This document shows positions 49,001-61,600 of a stretch of 64,000 nt of DNA, piece after piece. The position numbers and the translations under genes were made by a program. Numbering within the stretch: the first letter of the stretch is position 1; each line of letters starts with the position of its first letter. The DNA is taken from the NCBI RefSeq assembly GCF_001625215.2, contig NC_030387.2, positions 40,075,606 through 40,139,605 of the forward strand, written 5' to 3'. The notes beneath the pieces are model-generated. The model did no database searches. It saw only the letters and a list, made by a program, of their open reading frames with translations, and was not told the DNA's origin. This DNA comes from Daucus carota subsp. sativus. Its lineage: Eukaryota; Streptophyta; Magnoliopsida; Apiales; Apiaceae.

Positions 49001-50477
49001 GAAGAGTCACATCATTAGATGCAAAAGCAAGACTCCAAGAGTCTTTCTTCTATTTGTAATAATTCTTTTAACAAGAAGCATGAAAAGATATTACCTAAAT
49101 AAAGGTATAGGTTTTTAATTTTTAAAGTCCAATGCTAGGGGCAACATAATGGAGTATATGAATAGAACCCTTCTTATTATTGTTACACAAGCATAGAAAT
49201 GATTAGATCTATCTCTTCATTAACACATCATATTTCTTGTAGGCACTAATCACTATCATTTTTCATTTTGTTCTTTGATGGATTCAAATTATATGTTTGA
49301 AGTCCAAACTGATGAGTAACGACTTCCATCTTCAAACAGATATAATACAGTTCACAATGTTTGAGGAGTAAAATAAGGAGTTCAAATTCTAAATCCAGCC
49401 GCTAAAATGACAAAACCTATATATGCAGGGCCGTTTGGGTTAGCTTAAAAGAAGTGACTTCTTGCTTATAGTAAAGAAGTGGAGTAGAAGTGAGAAGTAG
49501 AGAAGTTAATAAAGTGTTTGGAAAAGAAGCAGAAGCTGTGAGAGAGAAGCTAGCATTCTCAGCTTTTTAAAAGTGCTTCTACTTCTTTACACAAACGGGT
49601 CAAGAGAAGCAGAAGCCAGAAGCAGCTTCTGCTTCTCTCAACCAAACAGCCCCCGCGGTATGCAGCCAAGTTGAAAGAATTCACCTCAAGCAAACCAATT
49701 TAAAATCACACTCACTAGAAATGCATTAATCAAATAATGACTTTCAAGGATCACCTGTGGTTCCGAAAATTTGATGTCTTGGATCGCAGCAAGACCAGCT
49801 AGATCATGATCCAGGTACTCGAAAACAAGATAAAGACTGCTAGACATTCTTGAAGTAACCAGCCCTTCAAGCTTAATCACGTTAGGATGATCCAGCTTCT
49901 TTAGTACAAGAATCTCTCTAGCCATAAACTTAATACTCTCCGGCTCTAAATTATCAAACCTAACCTTCTTCAAAGCAACAATTTTCCCGGTAATCAAATC
50001 CCTTGCTTTATATACATTGCTATATGTCCCTTGCCCTATCTAATCAAACACACAAAATTAAAACATGTCAAAATCAAACCAATTTATACCAACCTCATAA
50101 ATTAATAGCCTCAATCAATTCAATTTTTTTCGACACCGACATAACATACTACACATTATAATCTCGATAAACGAATAAAATTCTCCGGTCCCAACCTTAT
50201 CAAGCTTCTCAAAAGTGTTAGCACGCCGAGGAGTCCAATCCTTAATAGCATCTCCGGCGACTTCACTCAACCAAGAAGGCCACCCTTGACTAGTCTTAAC
50301 CCTAAATTCCGATAAAGGTCGGAGCTTTTCCGGCGCCGGCGCCTCTCCGGCAAGGTTTTTCCGGCTACTCTGTTTTTCTACCTTCTTTTCGGTCTTTTCT
50401 TGACCGGAATTTTTCCTTTTTGAACTTTTCCGGCGAGACCCATCTCCGGTGACTCTCTTACCAAGCACACAACCCAT
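46056..50477 (-). CDS. CDK-like Ser/Thr protein kinase (CRK/At1g54610 type)
   Basis: Seven exons join in phase: 50477-50196, 50039-49755, 48289-47972, 47609-47382, 46808-46708, 46614-46494 and 46367-46056. They give 548 aa. The start MGCVLGKRV gives a Gly-2/Cys-3 N-myristoylation and palmitoylation site, typical of this plant subfamily; a Met 15 codons upstream would hide it. A basic Lys/Ser-rich linker is followed by the kinase domain: Gly loop IGQGTYSNV (95-103), catalytic Lys in VALKK (118), REI helix in place of a PSTAIRE motif (FMAREI), HRDIKCSN (Asp213), DFG (Asp231) and TLWYRPPELLLG. All catalytic residues are present, so it should be active. The subfamily's C-terminal block YPPSKELDVKRRDEE follows, then a basic tail. 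Its members are membrane-associated CDK-like kinases, related to Arabidopsis IBS1. A hAT-like MITE occupies part of intron 2. Confidence 0.95.
49436..49657. mobile_element. hAT-like MITE in kinase intron
   Basis: Ends are GGCCGTTTGGGTTAGCTT and the complement AACCAAACAGCCCC, and the interior is rich in AGAAGC/GCTTCT. A 7-bp TATGCAG lies on both sides (8 bp with one mismatch), the size expected for hAT insertions. Confidence 0.8.
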
Positions 50478-50522
50478 AAATTCAGCTACCCATTTCAAAA
50501 TCTTGAAGATTTGAAGCCTCAA

Positions 50523-51535
50523 AAGTCACTTTTAGCTTGCTTAAAAACACACCTATACACACACAAGTATTAATATTTATGTGTGTATATGTCTGCTAAG
50601 GTGGGGAACAATTCAGTTTAGAATGGAACTGGGCAGATTGAATCTGTGTGTGAGATTTTGTTTTTGTTTGAATCTGAGCTCAGCACAAAAAAAAGATTGA
50701 ATTTTATTTCTTTTCTCATGATAATATTTAATTTGATTTTATATTAGTATTCATTTTAGCATGCCATCACATCATTTACTGGTAGTATACTAGTGGATTG
50801 TTTTGATTAAAGTCAAAATCTGTTTATCATGGCCTCTGACCAATTTTATAGTTTGAGAATTAAGTCCGTTATTTCTGTTAAGTAATACAGTATGAATTTA
50901 TATTTTTTGAAATAAATTATTTATTATTAACACATATTAAATATTCTTTCTCAAAAAAAAACACATATTAAATATTCAATATTAAAAAAATATTATATGA
51001 ATATAATTTTTTTAATAAATACATATTTTTACTTATATTCAGACCCCACACTGCCACCCATGCTTTTTGGTTCTCAGAACTTTTACGCCTAAAAGTTCTT
51101 TTTTTACGGGTGATGGTAGTACTAATTTGACTATGGTACATGAGTGAAAAGGAAAAGGGTTATTTAACTTTTTATGTGCATAGATGATGACGCAAACTTG
51201 AAATTTATGTATAAATTAAATATAAATAATTTAGTTAAGTTTTTTGAATAAACTATATTTTATCAGAATATCTTTGCTGGTCAATTTTATCTGATAAATT
51301 ATAAATAAAAACTAAATTTATATTATTTAAACAAAATTTGTTAGTTTTAATAAACATGCTCGAATAAAAAAATCGTCAATTGCAGTTGATAAAGTACTTT
51401 TTTTTTGAAGTGATTATTATTTTTTATTGCGAAATTATTATTATTATTATATCTTAAATTTTAAATAATTATTAAATAAACACTCTTGTCACTTGTGAGC
51501 ACTAAATTAATATAAAAGCAGTATGAGATATATAG
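50523..51535. other. Upstream region of the kinase gene
   Basis: AT-rich. The kinase promoter should lie in the first few hundred bases. A 23-bp direct repeat (ACACATATTAAATATTC) occurs near 50930-50980. No coding signal. Confidence 0.55.
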
Positions 51536-51538
51536 TAG

Positions 51539-51787
51539 GTGTTTGGCGGGGCTTTTAAGCCCCGCTTCTGGACTTTTAAGTTACAAGCACTTATTCGTAC
51601 CGTTTGTGTAAAAAGTCGAGAAGCACTTATAAAAAGCTACGATTCCTAGCTTTTATTTCATGATTTCTACTTTTTTCCCAAACACTTTAATCACTTATAA
51701 GTCTTAACTAACTTCTAACTTCTACTTCACTTTTTTATTTTAAGCAAGAAGCACTTATTTTAATTTAAGCTCGCCCAAACGGCCCCA
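51539..51787. mobile_element. hAT-like MITE
   Basis: The left end GTGTTTGGCGGGGCTTTTAA and the right end GCTCGCCCAAACGGCCCC form imperfect inverted ends. The interior is rich in AGCACTTAT / ATAAGTGCTT blocks. Resembles the element at 49436 in general build. Confidence 0.7.
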
Positions 51788-53047
51788 TATTTGGATTTCG
51801 CAAAATATAGGTCTGGACAGGACCATCCTTAGCCTGAGGACTGAGGACTGAGGAGACATGCATGCTAAATTTGAATCTGATTGTGATTGCTATTCGTAGC
51901 CTTACCTGTGGATACATTTGCATTGTGCCACTTGACTTTGGTGTGTATGAGATGAAGAGTGATTACTCGTAGTGATTTGTCTGAAAGCAAGTAATGAATA
52001 AAAACAGGTGTAAAAGTACCGGATTTAACTTGCTTCAATTTCTAAAGTTTTCCGGGAGGCAACTAACCATAAGGCTTGTTTTGATGGCGGAAATAAGATC
52101 AAATCTTAGTATTCGAATTAAAGATGTTCAAAAAATTTGAAATCTGAAATTCGATCTGATCCGACCTGGAAAAAAAATATGAAAAACCCGATCTGAAAGA
52201 ACCTGGTCTGGCCCGGCCCGGTCCGAGCGCCTAAAACAGGCCTAGAATTTTCAAAAAAAATTCAGATAAAATCCGTGCTTTTTATAAGTAAACCATGCCT
52301 AGAATTTTGGAAAAGCTCGGTCCAACCTGACTCGATTTTTAAAAAAACCCAGCCCGATCTGGTTTTAAAAGAGTTCCGAACAGATCTTTGTACATCTCAA
52401 ATTAAAATTAATGAAATATAACATAAAATTTAATTAGTGACTTTGTTACGTCGAAACTCTATCATGGGTGTAGTGAGATGGTTAAGGTGCTACAACTTTG
52501 GCATGATGCATGATTGATTAATGTTCTGTTCCTCAGTGTACAAGTCAAATGGCATAAATGGACTTTGATGGTAATCACATTCAGACTTGTCAAAATTATA
52601 CCATACACAATATTAATTTTATTTAAAGTCATGTAGTATAGTTTTTTCCCGATATGGATTCATTATGTATTTATACTATAAATTCAATATTTATTATTGT
52701 GTTTATATTATAAATTCAATGCTGTAAGTCATAATTTGATGAAAATTCATACATTTTACTTGTGTCTTTGTATAATTTTCTATCTTCACAACACTGGGAT
52801 AAAAGAAAACGTTCAATGGTAGCCACATATCACTTATTCAATTACCATCTACATGTATAATGACTAGGCCAAATGGTTGTGCATGTGCCAGGCAACTAAG
52901 ACTTCAAGTCTGTGAAGGAATGAAACAAAAACAAATAAATATTGATAGTGAAAGAATCTGGTCCATAAGCAACTCATACAGGCCAAGTAGTGTTGGTTTT
53001 TTGTACCTACTGAAGAATCAAACACGAAAGAGAAGAGCAAGAGGAGA
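51788..53047. other. Spacer and leader of the small ORF
   Basis: AT-rich with no long frame of known type. At about 52460-52500 a tRNA A-box-like TAGTGAGATGGTTAAGG is present without a convincing B box. Confidence 0.45.
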
Positions 53048-53191
53048 ATGGGAAGGCTGTGTTGTATGTCGGATGATGACTCAGTGTTACTGGGATTGGT
53101 GGCAATGATTGTCATTGTAATGGTGCTCTTCGTTACTTGTATTCCGCCACAACCTCCTAGGAGAGTTGCCATCTACCATTGCTATGACTAG
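53048..53191 (+). CDS. 47-residue one-helix membrane microprotein
   Basis: ATG at 53048 opens a 48-codon frame ending TAG at 53189-53191. The protein starts MGRLCCMSDDDS, has one strongly hydrophobic helix (LLGLVAMIVIVMVLFVTCI, about residues 14-32), and ends with a Pro/Arg-rich tail (PPQPPRRVAIYHCYD). The Gly-2 and the adjacent CysCys suggest lipidation. An AATAAA polyadenylation-like signal follows at about 53321. I do not recognise a family. Support comes from organisation (acidic patch, helix, positive tail) rather than homology, so this is a candidate only. It lies alone between the kinase and the ATOS-like gene, and no intron is needed. Confidence 0.5.
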   Translation: MGRLCCMSDDDSVLLGLVAMIVIVMVLFVTCIPPQPPRRVAIYHCYD

Positions 53192-53349
53192 TGATATGTT
53201 CATGCATGCAGCATGCTTTCGATTTTCCCAAGCTACTGCTATTGTGTCTTGCAATATATTCTTCTTTGTATCTTGGTTATCAGTTGTAATGTAATCTTCA
53301 TCATATCAAGACAATTGTAAATAAATCTTTCTATAGGATGTTTTAAGTC

Positions 53350-55664
53350 CTTTAGTTCTGCAATACTTGCTTGCTTCATTTTGATTATGCTATTGGAGGC
53401 ACGGTTGGTTACTAGTCATATGTCATCCGCTTAGGCAAATTCAAGATAATTTATATGTTTAAGCTGATCCGCGAGTAGCAAAAGCAAAATTCAAGCAATC
53501 TGCATCCTGGGTTTTCTATATCCTTTTGATGTAAAAGATAGTACATCTTAAGATTATATAATTTTCAAAGTTTGCAGTTAAATCTTGGAAACAAAGTACC
53601 ACTAGTTTGGTTATGTGCACCAAACTTCACCAAACTTTCACACAGCCTGGGATATGAATGTGGACTCTATGTGAGTTCTGTCATTAAAAATGTGCAATAT
53701 TTGAGAATTGTGTAAATATTGCCCTTTTTTTCACTTATTACATTTAATCATGTTATTCCCCATCAAGTCTCTAAAACATTTATTTTTGCCATTCACTTGG
53801 CAAAAATATATCGGCCTAAGTTGCATACCAAAGCACATTTATGCACATCGTCGAAATATAGGATTGTGGTGGAGAGTGCAGATGCGTGAAAGGATTAGAT
53901 ATATATAGATAGCAGCTTTGATATATATGATAAAAGAGAGATGATGGTTTAAATGGTTATAGAAAGTTTGATAATAGTAATAATAAAGAGAAGGAATAAG
54001 AATAGTGTGGACAGAAATGCAAAACAAAAGAGAACCTCAATCAAAGATACATGGGTCTACTTTTGCCTGCGGTTTGGTTTGCTTTTCATTCACTTCTATC
54101 TATCCATCCAACCCAAGCCCTTATATATACTTACTATATATACACACACATTTTTACAAGGTTTTAAAAAATAAAGGTTTAAACTTTCGAGGCATAAATA
54201 TTGGGTTTTTACCAAGAACATCAAGATTATAAAAAATTCACTTTGACCCAGCTAGCTTTGATCAGATTGTTAGATAAAAATTGGATCTTTGTACCGAATT
54301 TAGATTAATTCGGTACAAATTTGATGGCGCAGATGTATCATTGTCTCATTGATTGCTGTCTTCTCTTCTTATCTGGTGGGTTTTGTATATATATGGTGTA
54401 GATAATTGTTGATGAATAGCTTGGGTTTTGATTCTTGATTAAAGGGTGGTTGAATTGTGCTGCGTGTTTGTTTTGATTGTTATATGTGCTTTGTTTTGCT
54501 GTGGGGAGATCAAGAACTGATTGATTTCTTGAACTTTTATGCCATTTTTGTCATTGATTTCGTGTTTAGCATAGCTGAATGTTGTGGAGCAAGTTCGAGC
54601 TGATGATCGAGAAGTTTTGATCTTTATCTGATCGAGAAGTCCTGGCTGGTCAAGCAGATCATTTTTCTGATTTTGGGTTGGGAATGATTATGATCGTGGT
54701 ATCGAGCAAGATATGCTCTTGAAATTGGGTTTTGATTACCACTAGTTTCACCCTTTAATGATCATCATTCATTGATATAAGGACCAGGGTTTTGAGACAT
54801 AAATTGTGTTTGAAATGATTCTTAGCACTACATTCAGTTCTTTCTTCTTGATGGACTATGTTTGCTTGTACCTTCTTCTTCATTTTACCTCGTGTTTAAC
54901 TTCCGGTATACTACATCTTGGTTCGAGTAAAGCAAGCTGTGAACCTATGTAATCAGTTTATAATCTGTTTTGTCTATACATAATGTGGCATTACTGGTTT
55001 GTTGAGTTGGAACATTTCTCTAGCTTGTCAACAATAGTATAAGTGAGCTTTTCTGCTGTTTTTGAGCTGTTGTTTATAAACTTAAGAGTTTATGTCGAAT
55101 TTGTTCACTTTAGAAGAGTCTTAGCAATGAACAATGCGAATTTATGTAGTTGAAATTGAAATTTTGTTAGAAAATAAATGATAAATCCCCCTTTCGAATT
55201 TTTTGTTGTCTTCATATATTGCATAGAATTGAACTGACATCAGTGCAAACATTTCAGGAGTTTGAATTTCTCCCTGCAGAAAATACCATTACATCCTCAT
55301 CTGGTTCTGCTTTCTGTTCCGAAGGTGACATTGATGATGTTACCTACTCCTTCTGATCCTTCAGTTTATGTCCTGGTAACAGTACCATCTTTTGCAGTTA
55401 TTGATAGTGAAATGAAGTTGCAGTTCCATACTTCCGTTGATAGATAGCGACTCCTCCTAAATAGAGATGAAAATTGGTTAGGTCTAATCAGGCTCTGGTG
55501 ATTTCTATTCTAGCTGCAATGGAGTTGAACAAGCGAATTTGTTATGTTGGTAGTAATGTCAGACATGTGTTATCTGGCCAGTCTTGGATCATATAGAAAA
55601 TCATCGGATTTCAGTGGATTAGATAGCTACCATACAAGTTTAGGATCCTCCATCAGGATTTGTC
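53350..55664. other. Upstream and leader region of the ATOS-like gene
   Basis: No coding exon recognised. Splice-like sites near 55257-55280 (TTTCAG|GAG, CCCTGCAG|AAAATACC) and a T-rich 54.3-55.2 kb stretch suggest a long 5' leader with introns, but the transcription start is not visible. Confidence 0.4.
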
Positions 55665-58508
55665 ATGGGTTTACCTCATGTCTCCTCCACCAACATTGCT
55701 GAAGAAGTAGCACTATCCTTGAGCACATATGTTCAAACTCCATCACAATTTGTTGGAGGAAGTAGTCGTGACATGGGTGATATGCGCCTAAGGAATTTTG
55801 GTAATCGAATGCCAGGAGATATGGTTAGTGCAACATTGAAAGAGCTAGACAGTCCAAATGCGCCTAAAGATAGTGTTACTGGTGCTAACAGGTTGAGGAC
55901 TGGTTCCATAGAAAAAAGCTGTGTGTTCAGTGGTAGTAGGAGAAATATTCTGAATCCTGTTTCCAGAATAGTGGGCTTTGAATCAAAGTCTTTGAATTCC
56001 CCTGCCTTTGGTGCAGATGCTGACCAATGTGATGAGCTTCATTCACCATCTACGGTTACTTTTGGTGAAACTGCATCCATGAATGGGTCATTAGTTAAGA
56101 AGCGGATGTTGTCACCTATTAATGGAATGCTTATAACAGATCAGTTTAACGGGGAACGTCTAAACATTGGTGGCTCCATATATAACTGTGATTCTCAGGT
56201 GAGCAGTGGAAACTGCAGTAATACAGTTTCACTTTCACAAGAGCATAAAAAGGCTCATATAATCAGTACCGACTACTACAGCAGTCTGACAAACTTCGGC
56301 TCTCTTACTGATGGGCCTTTGCTTGATAGCAAGGATGTGCTACCTTTGGGTCTTTCATCATCTTTCCACAGAGAGGCAACTCCTATATCGCCAGATAAGG
56401 TAGCCTCCTCTTCTCTGTCCTTGTCACCTCTTGGTCCCAAATTCTCAGGGAGATCGAAAACATCAGGAGGGTGTATGGGTATTAGCAAAGAATTGGATTG
56501 CAGCTATCTAACCTTAAAGGATATGGAAAAGTCACTTGATGGAACTGTTCTTGGTATTTCAACTTCAAAGAAAAAAGAGGACACTCGAATGGCAAGTAAA
56601 TCATTAACCGAGGTTGAAATCTTACAGCAGAAGGCTGGTCCATTTACCCCTGAAAGTATAAGAGTCCTGGAAGACAATTGGTGTCAGGATTCAACACCTA
56701 CTAGTCAGTTTGCTAGGTTTGGTAGAAGTCTAAGCGGATTGTCTATAAGAAGGTCATTGGTGGGTTCTTTCGAGGAGTCCTTGCTATCTGGACGCTTAGC
56801 ATCTGGAATTGTCAATCAGGTTAGAGTCTATAGCAACAAGGTTTCCTGTATTTTAGAATTTGTTTAATTTTTGAACTGTAGAATCACTACAGTTTTGTAA
56901 CATCTAATCTGGTTCTGCTCTATATTCATTGTTCTTGTATTTCAGTAATAACTTCAAGTTCTTCTACATGCAGAAAATTGGTGGATTCCTTGCTATACTC
57001 AACATTACTGGAGGAACTTTTTCGCCTCATCCTCAGAAACTTCCATTCTCAGTAACAAGTGTGGATGGGGATAATTGCTTGCTGTATTATTCCTCCGTTA
57101 ATCTTGCAGGAAATTCACCAGCAAAGAAGGTGAGGGGTCCAAAAATGAAGAGGAGTTTCAGCAGTGGTGATTCCCTGGCAGAAAAGAGCCGCCTGCGTGT
57201 GCCAATGAAAGGGCGCATACAATTGGTATGCTTTTCTCATTATTTAGCTATCTTCTCCTGTCTTTTTGTATTAGCAACATCACCAATATATATTGCATAT
57301 GACAGGTCCTCAGTAATCCGGAAAAGACTCCCATACATACTTTCTTTTGCAACTATGATTTAAGTGACATGCCGGTGGGTACTAAGGTAAGTAAGAGCAC
57401 AAATTATTTTTTAAGTATTTATGCAACCTTGAAAGTACCAACTATACACAACTAATTACTTACCTGGTATATTCTTGAGAGACCTGCATTATACAGATTT
57501 GCATTGAGTTGCTCTGTGCAATAACTTTGTGCTTATTTTTTCGTTATGTACTTGATCTTACAGACATTTATGCGCCAAAAGATCAATCTATCATCTGGAC
57601 CAGGGAATGGCGGATCCAAAGATAAGAAAGATGGCAGCATTTATGCAAATTTAAATAGTCCTTTACTGCCAAGCAAAACATTGTCCACTGAATTAAGTAG
57701 TGTTGATCAACAGTCTACTGACGATGTGTTGAACAGGTTAAACCCTGGCCTTCCTCGGGATCTTACCAAGCTGTCGTCACCTTCTGGTGAACTAGATGAC
57801 AGGGAGCATATAGATAATGATGGAGTTGATGACATCACTGCAACTGTATCGAGCATAACTGAAAGTAAGTGTCTAAATGGCTCCCCAAGAGTGAATGAAA
57901 GTACAAGTGGATCTGGTGTTCTCCGCTATGCTCTTCATCTCCGCTTTATGTGCCCCTTTCCTAAGAAATACTCAAGGACATTCCAAAAGTGCAAATTTGA
58001 CCCTTTATCTGAACCAGCACCGAACAATAAAACCTCTGAAGGTGAAAGGCGCTTCTACTTGTACAGTGACATGAGGGTGGTGTTCCCTCAACGTCATTCA
58101 GATGCTGATGAGGGCAAGGTATGTTAAATCATTCGCTATATTTGCTGTCATTTACTACAGTTTGCTCCCTTCTATGATTTTTTGTACTTGATGACCCCTC
58201 AAATTTTCTGTCATAACTCAAAGCGTGACTGAGTCATGATTGGATTTAGTGAAGTACACTAGGCTCTAACTCAAGTTTTTTCACTTGCTAGCAGGTAGTT
58301 ACTACTCTGTTTAATCGGATATTCTGAAATGTTTCTTGGTCATAGCTGCTGCAAGTGCAGAAGAAACATAAACCTAACATAAACCTGTGATTTCTGCATA
58401 ATTTATTATTAGTGTTATGATCTGACAAGCATGCTTTATTGAACATTGCAGCTAAACGTGGAATATCACGTTCCTTCGGACCCAAAGTACTTTGATATCA
58501 GCTGCTGA
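55665..58508 (+). CDS. ATOS/FAM214-like protein (meiosis chromosome segregation family)
   Basis: Five exons join in phase: 55665-56819, 56974-57225, 57306-57386, 57564-58118 and 58452-58508, giving 699 aa. The N-terminal 385 residues (exon 1) are Ser-rich and probably disordered. Exons 2-3 encode the conserved DUF4210-type region ([59 protein letters not shown]). Exon 4 ends with the second conserved block ([31 protein letters not shown]), and exon 5 adds the short tail. Both blocks in this order define the eukaryotic ATOS (Atossa/FAM214) family. Fly Atossa is a transcription regulator in macrophage-like cells. Plant members are annotated as 'meiosis chromosome segregation family', and their role is not established. 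Confidence 0.9.
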
Positions 58509-58858
58509 TGGCTGCAGGTGACTGGCTCTCAAATTCTGGTTCTTCTGTACATAGTTCTTAGCCGCGAAAACGTTCATTTAGTCATCTTATTACAAGATTA
58601 GGTAAAACTAAGACCTCAGTGCATTTGTACATATTAGTTTCAATAAATTAGAACTTCTCAACCACATTTTAGCAAGATCTAGAAAACAAACTGTACATAT
58701 TTTCTGTTCCCTTTTAAAATAAATAGAAAATATTCAAGTAGCTGCCCTGATAGATTGCTCACAATCCTTCTGTTGTCAATGCGTATTCAGGAGAGTCCTT
58801 AGTTTTTATTTATGCACAGCTGGTAGGATGTAATATTTCGCAAAAGTCCAATAGGATG

Positions 58859-59100
58859 TACTCCCTCCGTCCCATCTATCTGTTTACTTTTTTTTTCCGT
58901 TGACACGCATCTTAAGATTCTTATAAAGTAAAGTTCTGTAACTTATTTCTAAATTTTTTTTTCTGAATTTCTTTTTAAACATTAGACTATTATTCAAAAA
59001 AATAACTATAATTTGTGAAACTATATTTTATAAATGTATTAAAATGCGTGTCAAATCATTTCTTTCAAAAATTAACAATCAGATAAGACTGAGAGAGTAA
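58859..59100. mobile_element. Stowaway-like MITE
   Basis: The left end TACTCCCTCCGTCCCATCTA is well kept and the right end is diverged (GACTGAGAGAGTAA). Inner paired blocks are TTGACACGCATCTTAAGATT and TATTAAAATGCGTGTCAAAT. About 242 bp. Confidence 0.8.
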
Positions 59101-60176
59101 TATTTAGCGAAAGAAACTGGAAACACAGAAGTTTCGTCGAAACAGAAGGACAGAGCACCAGATTTTTGTTGCATTAGCAGAAATACAGAGCACCAGAGAG
59201 TTCTGAGCTTGTAACCTCCAAAACCATAGCTATCAATGTGGAAATATGGCTTGCAAGATTGTCTTTTCCCCTCCCATGGCGCGCTGTGCCGTGCCGTGTC
59301 GAACAGAAATTGCTGATAGTAAACCGGTGATATCCAAATTCCACAAAATTTTCATTATAGACAAGAAGTTGATGGGGTCTGTTAAATTTGGAAGACATGG
59401 AGTTGTAAAAAGAATATAGTGCGAGGACCAAACAAATATCACGGATGTTATCTAATGCAAGCTCCCTCCTGTATCTGTTCTTCAATGCAAAATGGTCCAG
59501 TACTGTAATTTGGATAAACCTGAATACAAAACCAAATATATTCGGTATATTTCGTTCTAACCGAGATTCGCAAATCGTGTTATGGATCAGGTTGAATTCG
59601 AATCGTGTCTCGGATTATTATCTCTAGTATTTTGTAGTTACGAATCTTGAGTTCGAGTCTCGTATTATCATCTCTAGTACTGAGTCGTACTAATATATTT
59701 CATATAATTTTTATTAATACAAAATTAGAAATGTTTCATCATATAATATGAATGTCTCGTTTAATTTATCTTATTTTTCACAAATAAATTTTTATTTTTC
59801 TAAAATAAATTATATATATACACATTCTTTTCCCTTAAATCGGTCCTTATTTATAAAAATAATTTTACCGAAACCCGAAATATCTAAACAGGTGTGAACT
59901 CTCTGAATTCTAAAGCAGTAAAGCCCAGTAAAATACAGTAGCAACAAGAGTAAAGTGACTAAATTATTGATACAGAAGATTCCAATTCCATATACAGCAA
60001 CTCTATCAATAGATCAGACATTCAGACTACTACTTTTCTGCATTTTTTCTTCTTTTTATACCATTCATTCCCACTCTCTGAGTACATTATTTATAACACA
60101 ACTCACAAATTTTCCACTCTGCTCAACACATTTTACTCTCTTTTTATGCTCCACAAATTTTGTTTCCGAAAAAAAA
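59101..60176. other. Spacer upstream of the CASP-like gene
   Basis: A short GC-rich patch (about 59260-59310, GCGCGCTGTGCCGTGCCGTG) and a duplicated phrase (TTCGAATCGTGTCTCG / TTCGAGTCTCGTATTA with ATCATCTCTAGTA, 59595-59680) are present. No gene is recognised. The last 200 bases should contain the CASP-like promoter and leader. Confidence 0.5.
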
Positions 60177-60914
60177 ATGATGAGCACAACTGAGGAGGGA
60201 ACGAGCACGAAGACGGGTGCTGCAATTTTACAGAAGTACTCAAAAGCAGCTCAGGTATCGCTGAGAATCATGGCGATGGCTGCATCGCTAGCAGCTGCCT
60301 CGATAGTTCTCAGCAGCAATCAGACTGTGGTCATTTACGGTATCACTGCTCATGTTAAATATAGTTACTCCCCTACTTATGAGTAAGTTTAATGTTAAAT
60401 CACTCAATATTCCTCGGTCCTCAGAGTACGCGTTTTTCTGAAACAATAACGTCTTTCTGCAGGTTTCTTGCAGCAGCAAATTTAATTGCATGTGTTTTAT
60501 CCGCGATCTCTGTGCTTATCCTTTACATCATAGGAAAATACGCGAAATCAGTCAACTATTTCTTCTTCTTCCTGCATGACTTGGTAGATATTACTCTCTC
60601 TGTCCCAACCATTTCTTTACAGTTTTTTTTTGAGGTGTCCCATCCAATTCTTTACATTCGTGAAATTTTTGTTAAATCAGGTGGTAATGACACTGTTGAT
60701 GGCTGCTTGTTCCGCGGCAACAGCAATGGGATACCTAGGCCGATACGGGAACAAACACGCAGGATGGATAGCAATTTGCGGATACTTAGATAGCTATTGT
60801 GACAGGATCACAGTTTCTGTAACGCTTTCATACATCGCCTTCTTATTTTATTTCTTTCTCGCGATCATCTCCGCTAGCAAGGCCAGGCCCTCCACCGCAC
60901 AAGCTGACAAGTGA
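60177..60914 (+). CDS. CASP-like protein (CASPL1 group)
   Basis: Three exons join in phase: 60177-60382, 60463-60583 and 60681-60914, giving 186 aa. There are four predicted membrane helices: about 25-46 (VSLRIMAMAASLAAASIVL), 69-92, 109-130 (VVMTLLMAACSAATAMGYLG) and 150-174. The Arg near helix 1 (SLRIMA) and the Asp at the start of helix 3 (LHDLV) match the conserved charged pair of Casparian strip membrane domain proteins. The second outer loop HAGWIAICGYLDSYC has the Trp and Cys pattern of CASPL1 members. CASPs build plasma membrane platforms; CASPL members have broader roles. A second ATG directly follows the first. Confidence 0.93.
60590..60680. mobile_element. MITE-like fragment in CASPL intron 2
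   Basis: ATTACTCTCTCTGTCCCAAC resembles a Stowaway end, followed by ATTTCTTTACAG, and by CATCCAATTCTTTACATTCG, which repeats the same phrase about 40 bp later. Only one end is visible, and the intron ends at 60680. Confidence 0.45.
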
Positions 60915-61600
60915 TTATGTGCAGCAGTTTCTTGATTGAGCACTAAAATTAAAGAGTGGCATTGTATTGTAGATTAGGTTTTTCAGACAAGACACTTCCT
61001 ACCAAACTAGCTAAAGCTTTTAGGTGCCTGGTTTGAATTTTTGGTGGTTCTGTCGCTTACTGTTTGTGTGAATGTATGGACGATAATTTAACAGACTGCT
61101 GCCTGTTTGACGTTTTTCGACTTATAAGTCACTCGTAAGTTGAGCCAAACAACATTGTACATTTGCCAAAATTTTGCAATATTTAGGAGTTTCAGTAAGC
61201 AAAATTGAACATACCGGTATTTGAAAATTTCGCTAACTAATAAAATCGGTTTTGGGTCAACATACGATATTGTTTGGATTTAATATAGAATCTCGTTTGT
61301 TCTGACCGAAAAAATTTGATCGACCAACATTCTCGCGAACAAATTCGAATTAGAGCTCGAACGATGTTTTCTTTCTTAAAAATTTGAACAATGTTAAAAG
61401 GATCTTGATACTAGCAATCACGTGTTGGGGACGCGTTAAGTAAAATAACATTTTTAAGTCGTTCGATTTTTAAAAGGTTAGGAATATAACAATTTTTAAG
61501 CTATTAAGATGTTCAATGATTTTTTTTCCAACTAAATTTTGTTATAATCTTTGACTATTAATTTATTTATCCACTGACCGGAAAATTGTAGGTCGTTTAA
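60915..61600. other. Spacer between CASPL and LCB2
   Basis: CASPL 3' flank and AT-rich sequence. A CACGTG is at 61419-61424. No coding signal. Confidence 0.5.

Noticed and set aside
52460..52500. tRNA-like A box (TAGTGAGATGGTTAAGG)
   Set aside because: No matching B box or cloverleaf fold downstream, so neither a tRNA nor a SINE can be supported.
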